A stretch of 7,544 nt of DNA from CAZCZR01 sp964503455 (lineage in GTDB: Bacteria > Bacillota > Clostridia > UBA1381): the NCBI GenBank assembly GCA_964503455.1, contig CAZCZR010000075.1, forward strand, positions 1 through 7,544. Reading direction: 5' to 3'. The notes beneath the pieces are model-generated. The model did not search any database, was not told the DNA's origin, and worked only from the letters and a program-made list of their open reading frames with translations. Shown here piece after piece: positions 1-5,288 of this stretch (the stretch's first letter is position 1; each line of letters starts with the position of its first letter). Made by a program: the position numbers and the translations under genes.

Positions 1-1948
1 TTGTGGCAAAGTTATCGCCGGCAAGCACCATATCCGCCACGCCTTTTGTCACGTCCGTTCCCGTTATGCCCATGCCGATACCTATATCGGCGTTCTTGAT
101 AGCGGGAGCGTCGTTCACTCCGTCGCCGGTCATGGCGGTCACCTTGCCGAGCTTCTTCCACGTTTTTACGATACGCACCTTATGCTCCGGACGCACTCTG
201 GCGTATACGCCGGTCGTCCCGATACGCTCGTCAAACTCCTCGTCCGACAGTCCGTCAAGCTCCGTACCCGTCATGGCGCCGCTTTCGTCTTTTATTATTC
301 CAAGCTCTTTTGCTATCGCAACGGCTGTGTCCTTGTGATCGCCGGTTATCATCACAGGGCGTATTCCCGCCGAAAGACATTCGCCCATAGCCGTGACGAC
401 TTCTTCTCTTACCGGATCGGTCATGCCCGTAAGTCCTATAAACACAAGCTCCTTTTCAAGCGCCTGCGCGGAGGTGTCCGCCGGCAAGCTTTCATGCTTT
501 TTGTACCCCGCAGCAAGCACACGCAGCGCTCTGTCGGCAAATGCTTTATTCGCCGCAAGGATCTCCTCACGAAGCTTTTGTGTCATTTCGCACACTTTTC
601 CGTCCTTCAGGCAGTATGCCGAACGCGCGAGTATTTCATCGGGCGCGCCCTTGGTATACTGAATATACCCGCCGTCACAGGGGTAAATAACGCTCATCAT
701 CTTGCGCACCGAATCGAACGGAGCCTCCGCCGCGCGATGCTCGGACGCATCCTTTTCAAAGCCGCAGGCCTTCGCGTAATTCACAAGGCCACATTCCGTC
801 GGCTCGCCGACAGCCTCTCCGTTTTCTCCGATCTCCGCGTCGGAGCAAAGCGCCATCGCCTTCGCAAGCAGCGCCTTGTCGGAGGTGTATTCGTCGGTGA
901 CCGTCATCTTGTTTTTGGTAAGCGTTCCCGTCTTATCGGAACAGATAACCTCTGTGCAGCCGAGAGTTTCAACCGCGGTAAGGTTTCTTATGATAGCGTT
1001 TTGCTTCGACATTTTTGTAACGCCTATGGAAAGCACTATCGTAACCACCGCCGCAAGACCCTCCGGTATGGCAGCCACGGCAAGGCTTACGGCTATCATA
1101 AAGTTGGAGATCACCGTATCGGCATTAAAGCTTCCGCCGCGTATTATTCCGAAGCCGAATATGAACACGCATATGCCAAGCACAAGCCATGTGAGTATCT
1201 TTGACAGCCCCGCAAGCTTTATCTGCAGCGGCGTGGCGTTATCAGCCGCCGTGTTTATGGCGTCGGCTATGGCGCCTATTTCCGTGTTCATGCCCGTACC
1301 CGTGACAACGGCGCGGCCTCTGCCGTATACAACCGTTGAGGCGGTGTAGATCATGTTCTTTCTGTCGCCGAGCGCCACGCTTTCGCCCGAAGCGCCGACC
1401 GCGTCCGCGAATTTATCCACCGGCACCGACTCGCCCGTAAGCGCCGCCTCCTCCACGCGAAGCGACGCGCTCTCAATGATTCTCGCGTCCGCCGGAACGG
1501 CGTCCCCCGCTTCAAGAAGAATAACATCTCCGACTACAAGCTCCTCGCTTTTTATGACCGCCATTTTCCCCGCGCGAAGCACCTTCGCCGTCGGGGACGA
1601 CATCTCCTTTAGCGCGTCTATAGCCTTCTCGGCTTTGCTCTCCTGAACAACGCCAAGCACCGCGTTTAAAACGACCACAAATAATATAATAAACACATCC
1701 GCGAACGACTCGCCCTCATATACCGCCGTCACAGCCGACACAGCCGCCGCGGCGATAAGCACGATTATCATCGGATCGGAGATCTGCTTTAAAAACCGCT
1801 TAAACAGCGTGGTTTTTTTACCTTCGGCAAGCTTGTTCGCGCCGTCGCGCTCCAGCCTTTTCGCCGCCTCGTCCGCGCTAAGTCCCGCATCCGATGTGCC
1901 AAGCTCCCTCATGGTTTCCTCCGCCGAGAGTGAATAGAAATTCTTCAT
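1..1948 (-). CDS. P2-type cation-transporting ATPase, probable Mn2+/Ca2+ exporter (C-terminus outside window)
   Basis: A membrane pump that uses ATP, through a phospho-aspartate intermediate, to move divalent cations out of the cytoplasm. I translated the minus strand by hand from the ATG at 1948; the frame stays open to the window edge, giving 649 residues. In order: N-terminal cation-ATPase domain; M1 and M2 (about 59-75 and 82-101); actuator domain with TGES at 171-174; M3 (about 252-269); M4 with PEGL at 295-298, whose Glu296 is a metal ligand in the SERCA/PMCA group; phosphorylation motif DKTGTLT with Asp338; nucleotide-domain KGAPDE at 433-438; MITGDH at 533-538; TGDGVNDAPA at 607-616. 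Relatives are about 870-900 residues long, so M5-M10 lie off the left edge. A GGAGG site precedes the start. The AAIPEGL region points to a Ca2+-ATPase-like pump. The manganese riboswitch in its leader argues for Mn2+ as the physiological substrate, as reported for Lactococcus YoaB and pneumococcal MgtA. Family is certain; ion specificity is inferred. Confidence 0.95.
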   Translation of the reverse strand, partial: MKNFYSLSAEETMRELGTSDAGLSADEAAKRLERDGANKLAEGKKTTLFKRFLKQISDPMIIVLIAAAAVSAVTAVYEGESFADVFIILFVVVLNAVLGVVQESKAEKAIDALKEMSSPTAKVLRAGKMAVIKSEELVVGDVILLEAGDAVPADARIIESASLRVEEAALTGESVPVDKFADAVGASGESVALGDRKNMIYTASTVVYGRGRAVVTGTGMNTEIGAIADAINTAADNATPLQIKLAGLSKILTWLVLGICVFIFGFGIIRGGSFNADTVISNFMIAVSLAVAAIPEGLAAVVTIVLSIGVTKMSKQNAIIRNLTAVETLGCTEVICSDKTGTLTKNKMTVTDEYTSDKALLAKAMALCSDAEIGENGEAVGEPTECGLVNYAKACGFEKDASEHRAAEAPFDSVRKMMSVIYPCDGGYIQYTKGAPDEILARSAYCLKDGKVCEMTQKLREEILAANKAFADRALRVLAAGYKKHESLPADTSAQALEKELVFIGLTGMTDPVREEVVTAMGECLSAGIRPVMITGDHKDTAVAIAKELGIIKDESGAMTGTELDGLSDEEFDERIGTTGVYARVRPEHKVRIVKTWKKLGKVTAMTGDGVNDAPAIKNADIGIGMGITGTDVTKGVADMVLAGDNFAT

Positions 1949-1954
1949 AATGAT

Positions 1955-1959
1955 CCTCC
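1955..1959 (-). promoter_or_regulatory. Ribosome binding site of the cation ATPase
   Basis: On the minus strand GGAGG stands 6 bases before the ATG at 1948, a near-ideal Shine-Dalgarno spacing that fixes this start. A GC-rich inverted repeat lies 3 bases upstream (1963-1976). Confidence 0.85.
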
Positions 1960-1962
1960 GTA

Positions 1963-1976
1963 CCGCCCGCAGGCGG
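1963..1976 (-). repeat. GC-rich hairpin next to the ATPase ribosome binding site
   Basis: The minus strand reads CCGCC-TGCG-GGCGG, a 5-bp all-GC stem with a 4-base loop. It ends 3 bases before the Shine-Dalgarno sequence. It could affect ribosome access or mRNA stability, but nothing in the sequence shows that it switches. Confidence 0.45.
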
Positions 1977-1987
1977 CTTAAATTAAA

Positions 1988-2013
1988 ATTCCGATACTTG
2001 ATTCCGATACTTG
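1988..2013. repeat. 13-bp perfect tandem duplication in the ATPase leader
   Basis: ATTCCGATACTTG occurs twice in direct succession (1988-2000 and 2001-2013), followed by two more matching bases. It lies in the transcribed leader, between the riboswitch terminator and the ATPase start. It may be a simple replication-slippage duplication; no function is evident. Confidence 0.8.
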
Positions 2014-2032
2014 ATAATTTTACCTTCGCGCG

Positions 2033-2060
2033 CGTGAATTATTCACGGCGGCAGCGCCGC
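2033..2060. repeat. Two adjacent short inverted repeats in the ATPase leader
   Basis: The first is CGTGAAT-T-ATTCACG (2033-2047). The second is GCGGC-AGC-GCCGC (2048-2060), directly abutting it. Both would fold in RNA from either strand. Neither is followed by a T-run in either direction, so they do not look like terminators. They lie downstream of the riboswitch terminator in the ATPase mRNA leader. Confidence 0.5.
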
Positions 2061-2067
2061 TGTATGT

Positions 2068-2111
2068 AAAAGAAAAAGACTCACGCACAAAAATAAATGT
2101 GCATAAGTCTT
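2068..2111 (-). terminator. Intrinsic terminator acting as riboswitch expression platform
   Basis: On the minus strand AAGACT (2111-2106) pairs with AGTCTT (2081-2076) and GCACA (2102-2098) pairs with TGTGC (2089-2085). There is a 3x3 internal loop and an 8-base terminal loop. The stem is followed at once by a T-rich tract, TTTCTTTT (2075-2068). The 5' arm reuses the AAGA bases and the 3' strand of P1 of the upstream aptamer (2107-2102). Aptamer and terminator therefore cannot form together, which is the arrangement of an ON switch: ligand-stabilised P1 blocks the terminator and lets transcription reach the ATPase. Confidence 0.9.
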
Positions 2112-2218
2112 GTTAATCAAACATAATGTGTTTTATCCGGACCGGAGCCTTGCGGCACGTGATGACGATCCGAAACGGGACTGCGCCTTTGACCGCATCC
2201 CCCAACTACTCCCTTATG
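2102..2218 (-). promoter_or_regulatory. yybP-ykoY (manganese) riboswitch aptamer
   Basis: The minus-strand RNA folds like the Mn2+-sensing yybP-ykoY class. P1 pairs CATAAG (2218-2213) with CTTATG (2107-2102). P1 is followed by the class-defining loop GGAGTAG (2212-2206). P2 pairs GGGA and TGCG (2201-2194) with CGCA (2185-2182) and TCCC (2180-2177), one G bulged. The next helix pairs CGGA (2172-2169) with TCCG (2141-2138). It encloses the conserved TCGTCATCAC (2168-2159), a small hairpin with a GCAA tetraloop (2158-2145) and CGG (2144-2142). P4 pairs AAACA (2133-2129) with TGTTT (2123-2119). AACAAGA (2114-2108) then closes back to P1. The order and loop sequences match the Lactococcus yoaB aptamer as I remember it, except for A instead of G before CAAGA. 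The class senses Mn2+ and normally raises expression of efflux genes. Confidence 0.92.
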
Positions 2219-2226
2219 TTGCAATT

Positions 2227-2255
2227 ATTGTATCACGTCAAAAGCGCGTTGTCAA
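2227..2255 (-). promoter_or_regulatory. Sigma-A promoter of the riboswitch-ATPase transcript
   Basis: On the minus strand a perfect -35 TTGACA (2255-2250) is followed by a 17-base spacer and -10 TACAAT (2232-2227), one mismatch from consensus. The predicted start near 2220 falls just before P1 of the riboswitch, so the aptamer would be the first structure in the transcript. The promoter sits 28 bases past the rodA stop codon, so the ATPase has its own transcription unit, although read-through from rodA would also pass the riboswitch. Confidence 0.88.
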
Positions 2256-2283
2256 GCGTTTTTTCGTAAAATTCGTCAAAATC

Positions 2284-3423
2284 TCAATACACTTCAAAAA
2301 TATTCTGCGGCTTATTGTGATACGCCACGCTCATTACTATGCCTATAGCCGCCATATTGGACACAAGCGAGCTTCCGCCGTAGGTGAGAAACGGCAGGGG
2401 TATGCCTGTAACCGGCATAAGCCCTATACACATTCCGATGTTTTCAAAGGTATGAAACAGAAACATCGCCGCGATGCCCACGCAGATATATCTTCCGAAC
2501 AGATTGTCCGCGCGCTGAGCGGTCTTTATGCACTTCCATATTATCGTAAACAGCGCCAGCACCACAAACATAGAGCCTATAAACCCGAACTCCTCCGATA
2601 TGACTCCGAAGATGAAATCGGTGTACTTCATCGGCAGGTAACCCATCTGATTCTGCGTCCCCTGCATAAAGCCTTTGCCGAAAAGCTGTCCCGAGCCGAC
2701 AGCTATCTTTGACTGAATAACATTGTATCCCTTATTCTGCGGATCGCGGTTCGGATCTAAAAACACCAGTATGCGTTCGCGCTGAGTATCGCTTAAAACA
2801 AAGCGGTATATCAGCGGCAGAGATACCGCGCCGGCGGCTCCGGCGGGTATGATATATTTATATGAAAGCTTCGCCGCGAAGATCATACATATAAACATGA
2901 ATATAAACACCATGGCGCTTCCGACGTCAGGCTGCAAAAGTATAAGTCCCACGGGCAGCGCCATATGCAAAATCAATCCGAGAAGCACAGACGGACGGTT
3001 TATTTTCTCCTGCACCCGCGACAAATGATACGCGAACGTCACCGCAAAGCACGGCTTCGCTATCTCCGCCGGCTGAATACGGATAATTCCCAGATCGAGC
3101 CATCCCTTCGTACCCCATGAACCCATGACGCCAAAGATCAGCACTATTACGAGAAGTCCCGTTGAAACGGTAAAGATCGGCACTATCATGCGCCCAAGCT
3201 GCTCATAATCGAAAAAGCACATAACAAGCATGACGGCAAGTCCGATGCCGAACGCCGCCGACTGCACCGCGACACGCGAATTTGTTCCCAGTGTTCTTGT
3301 GGCGGAGTATATGGCAATAATGCCGAACACCGACACGGCAATAACAAGCACGAACAGCAGCGCGTCAAATTTCTTTTCTATTACTGAATTTTTTGATAAA
3401 CCTTTTTTCTGCAAAACATTCAC
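2284..3423 (-). CDS. rodA: Peptidoglycan glycosyltransferase RodA (SEDS family)
   Basis: An integral membrane protein that polymerises lipid II into glycan strands during cell elongation, working with a class B penicillin-binding protein in the Rod complex. The 379 residues are normal for the family, with about ten hydrophobic segments. Visible motifs are IQPAEIAK (116-123), LLQPDVGSA (162-170), NKGYNVIQSKIAVGSG (230-245), TDFIFGVISEE (268-278) and PFLTYGGSS (344-352). Asp269 matches the essential catalytic aspartate of SEDS polymerases. The NKGYNVIQSKIAVGSG block and the TDFIF context fit RodA better than FtsW, and no C-terminal FtsW-like extension is present. The start is GTG at 3423: an in-frame TGA lies only 6 bases upstream, so the protein cannot begin earlier. 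No well-spaced Shine-Dalgarno sequence precedes it, so a TTG at codon 4 is an alternative. It follows the amidotransferase-like gene by 17 bases and is probably co-transcribed with it. Confidence 0.95.
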   Translation of the reverse strand: MNVLQKKGLSKNSVIEKKFDALLFVLVIAVSVFGIIAIYSATRTLGTNSRVAVQSAAFGIGLAVMLVMCFFDYEQLGRMIVPIFTVSTGLLVIVLIFGVMGSWGTKGWLDLGIIRIQPAEIAKPCFAVTFAYHLSRVQEKINRPSVLLGLILHMALPVGLILLQPDVGSAMVFIFMFICMIFAAKLSYKYIIPAGAAGAVSLPLIYRFVLSDTQRERILVFLDPNRDPQNKGYNVIQSKIAVGSGQLFGKGFMQGTQNQMGYLPMKYTDFIFGVISEEFGFIGSMFVVLALFTIIWKCIKTAQRADNLFGRYICVGIAAMFLFHTFENIGMCIGLMPVTGIPLPFLTYGGSSLVSNMAAIGIVMSVAYHNKPQNIFEVY

Positions 3424-3440
3424 CCGAAATCAGTGATCCC

Positions 3441-3968
3441 TTAGTATTGATTTATAAAATTCTCGGCAATTGTAACGCCGTTTACCGTCAGCGGCGATCT
3501 GAGATCGTAGTTAAGCGCGTATACGCTGCCGTACTCCTTTGGCGAGAGCATATTGCGCAGCGCTATTATCTCGCCCGTTTCGCAACGCGACATACAGTCA
3601 AGCTCCGCCGGCTTCGACGGCTCGTCCACGGCGTAAGCCTTTCCGCGCGCTACCCTTATAACGCTTTCAAGACGTATGTACACAGGACTTGTAGCGTCTA
3701 TGACCGCCCATTCCTGTCTGCCCTCTTCACAGTTGTCTATCGGCTTTACCTTCGCGCCGAACGCCTCTGCCACCGACTTATATCCGTCCATAACTCCAAG
3801 CAGCGGAATACCGTGTTCCTTCGCGTATGCCGCAGCCTCGCAAGCCCTTTTTGAATATTCCGTTATGATGATGTTTCTTGCCTTTTCCACAGGCATATCC
3901 GTGTCAAGCTCCGCTCCGACGGATGCGAAAAATTCCGCATAAGCTTCATTTCCGATATACAATGTCAT
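3441..3968 (-). CDS. Degenerate class I glutamine amidotransferase-like protein, catalytic residues replaced
   Basis: A 175-residue soluble protein. Its core IPLLGVMDGYKSVAEAFGAKV (54-74) aligns with the nucleophile elbow of class I (GMP-synthase/TrpG-type) amidotransferases, normally PVLGICLGxQxxAxxxGGxV. Met60 takes the place of the catalytic cysteine, with Asp61 and Lys64 nearby in place of the usual Leu and Gln. AYAVDE (111-116), TGEIIALRN (131-139) and EYGSVYALNYD (145-155) follow the usual later strands. The family signature YGVQFHPE has become YALNYDLR, removing the catalytic His and Glu. The N-terminal strand and the glycine-rich oxyanion segment are also reduced. Glutaminase activity is therefore not expected. 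A binding, scaffold or regulatory role is possible but unproven. A good ribosome site (AGGAG, 9 bases before the ATG) and an intact frame argue against a pseudogene. It is the first gene of the apparent rodA operon. The family assignment is by motif reading and is moderately secure; the role is unknown. Confidence 0.75.
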   Translation of the reverse strand: MTLYIGNEAYAEFFASVGAELDTDMPVEKARNIIITEYSKRACEAAAYAKEHGIPLLGVMDGYKSVAEAFGAKVKPIDNCEEGRQEWAVIDATSPVYIRLESVIRVARGKAYAVDEPSKPAELDCMSRCETGEIIALRNMLSPKEYGSVYALNYDLRSPLTVNGVTIAENFINQY

Positions 3969-4066
3969 TTATACTCTCTCCTTTATTATTGGGCGTGTCA
4001 AACCATATTTCGTCACCCGCCGCGATCGGCCGTTCAAAGCGCTCGGGTACGCATTGCAATTTTTTG

Positions 4067-4095
4067 TTGCAAACTATCCGATTTTCTGATATAAT
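4067..4095 (+). promoter_or_regulatory. Sigma-A promoter for the glycosyltransferase operon
   Basis: The plus strand has -35 TTGCAA (4067-4072), a 17-base spacer and consensus -10 TATAAT (4090-4095). Transcription would start near 4102, giving an AT-rich leader of about 65 bases. The -10 is separated by one base from the oppositely oriented -10 of the rodA-side promoter, so only one polymerase could occupy the site at a time. Confidence 0.78.
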
Positions 4096-4096
4096 T

Positions 4097-4125
4097 ATTA
4101 TAATACAAAAGATCCTAAATTGCAA
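4097..4125 (-). promoter_or_regulatory. Sigma-A promoter for the amidotransferase-like gene and rodA
   Basis: On the minus strand -35 TTGCAA (4125-4120), a 17-base spacer and a consensus -10 TATAAT (4102-4097). The start would be near 4090, giving a leader of about 120 bases before the ATG at 3968. It mirrors the plus-strand promoter exactly, around base 4096. Confidence 0.7.
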
Positions 4126-4166
4126 GAGAAATATAATAAAAAAATAAAAGAAAGCGAGCGAATTTT

Positions 4167-5288
4167 ATGAAAGCGTTATTTTTATCCGTTAAAGCCGGTT
4201 ACGGACATCATTCCACGGCGCAGGCGATGATTAAATATTTTTCCAAAAACGGCTGGGAGTGTGAGATGATAGACGTTTTTGAAGAAATAAATCCCAATCT
4301 CAGCGACCTTGTGAATGATGGCTACGAAGCCGCCACAAAATACTTGAAAAGCATCTACGGCAAAGTATACGTCTCCCTCTCCAAAAAGGACGAGCCGTCG
4401 CCGCCGCTGTCGCCGCTTCAGATAACCTCCAAGCTTATCTCCCTTAAAATGGAGCGCTACATATCCGGTTACAAGCCGGATGTTATCATCGGCACCCACA
4501 GCTTTGCCGCCATGGTAATGAGCGTGTTTAAAAGCAAGGGCCTTATAAGCTGCCCGTGCATAGGAATCGTAACGGATTTTATGATACATCCCCTGTGGGA
4601 AAACACGAGCATAGACTACTATGTGCTTCCGGCGGAGCAGCTTACGCATCAGCTTATGAAAAAGGGCATCTCAAGGGACAAGATCATCTCCACGGGAATA
4701 CCTGTAAAAGAGCAGTTCTCCCGCGTTATCCCGAAGGACGAGGCGCGCGCCGCTTTAGGCATAGACGACAAGCGCACCGTCATGGTAATGATGGGTTCCA
4801 TGGGCTTCGGCGGCATGACGAAGCTCATCCGCGAGCTTGACAGCTGCGGCGAGGACTTTCAAGTGCTATGCGTCTGCGGCAGGAATGAAAAAGCAAAAAA
4901 GGAAATCGACTCCGTCACATGGAAAAAAACCGTTAAAACCTACGGCTTTGTCGATAATGTTGACGTTATAATGGACGCAAGCGATCTGCTCGTCACCAAG
5001 CCCGGCGGACTTACCGCATCGGAGGCGCTTGCCAAGGGTATGCCTTGCATCGTCGCCAATCCCATCCCCGGTCAGGAGGAGAGGAATCTTGAATTTCTGG
5101 TAAACAACGGCTGCGCCGTAATGCTCACGGACGAGTACCGCGCGGATGAGGCGCTTTATCAGCTGCTCGCGTTCCCGTGGCGAATGGCGATGCTTCGCGA
5201 GGGGGCGGCAAATATAGGGAAGCCCCACGCCACAGAGGATCTCTACAACTTTGTAAAGCGTCTTACGGAGGAAAAAGAAAATGCTTAA
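4167..5288 (+). CDS. UgtP/MGDG-synthase-type diacylglycerol glycosyltransferase (GT28)
   Basis: A peripheral membrane enzyme expected to transfer a sugar from a UDP-sugar to diacylglycerol, making glycolipids used as membrane lipids or lipoteichoic acid anchors. The 373 residues fold as two Rossmann-like GT-B domains. The N-terminal MGDG-synthase domain carries GYGHHSTAQA (11-20), the glycine/His-rich acceptor-side loop typical of UgtP/MGD proteins, and TDFMIHPLW (136-144). The C-terminal GT28 domain has GSMGFGG (210-216) and the UDP-sugar-binding segment TKPGGLTASEA (277-287), followed by PIPGQEERN (299-307). The family normally has about 370-400 residues, so it is complete. No strong Shine-Dalgarno sequence precedes the ATG; the leader is very AT-rich. 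It is divergent from the rodA operon and overlaps the next gene by 8 bases. Whether glucose or galactose is the donor sugar, and how many sugars are added, cannot be read from the sequence. A MurG identity is rejected because of the N-terminal MGDG-synthase domain. Confidence 0.92.
   Translation: MKALFLSVKAGYGHHSTAQAMIKYFSKNGWECEMIDVFEEINPNLSDLVNDGYEAATKYLKSIYGKVYVSLSKKDEPSPPLSPLQITSKLISLKMERYISGYKPDVIIGTHSFAAMVMSVFKSKGLISCPCIGIVTDFMIHPLWENTSIDYYVLPAEQLTHQLMKKGISRDKIISTGIPVKEQFSRVIPKDEARAALGIDDKRTVMVMMGSMGFGGMTKLIRELDSCGEDFQVLCVCGRNEKAKKEIDSVTWKKTVKTYGFVDNVDVIMDASDLLVTKPGGLTASEALAKGMPCIVANPIPGQEERNLEFLVNNGCAVMLTDEYRADEALYQLLAFPWRMAMLREGAANIGKPHATEDLYNFVKRLTEEKENA
5267..5271 (+). promoter_or_regulatory. 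Ribosome binding site inside the end of the glycosyltransferase gene
   Basis: GGAGG lies 9 bases before the ATG at 5281, within the last codons of the upstream gene. It supports this start, although that start overlaps the preceding stop codon, and suggests translational coupling. Confidence 0.8.

Noticed and set aside
182..1204. A long open frame on the plus strand (340 codons), with several shorter ones, opposite the ATPase gene.
   Set aside because: The minus strand here encodes every P-type ATPase motif in order. The plus-strand translations are Arg/His/Ser-rich, low in sense and lack any family motif: they are antisense shadows of GC-rich codons.
1988..2013. The tandem 13-bp repeat considered as the start of a CRISPR or iteron array.
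   Set aside because: There are only two copies without spacers, and no associated cas or replication gene.
2110..2712. A 200-codon plus-strand open frame spanning the riboswitch and the end of rodA.
   Set aside because: It crosses the riboswitch and promoter, and mirrors rodA codons. The product is rich in Arg, His and Tyr with no recognisable motif.
4054..4125. Three copies of the palindrome TTGCAA in the divergent spacer, considered as repressor operators.
   Set aside because: Two copies are explained as -35 boxes of the mirrored promoters. The third (4054-4059) can arise by chance in AT-rich DNA, and no regulator gene is nearby.
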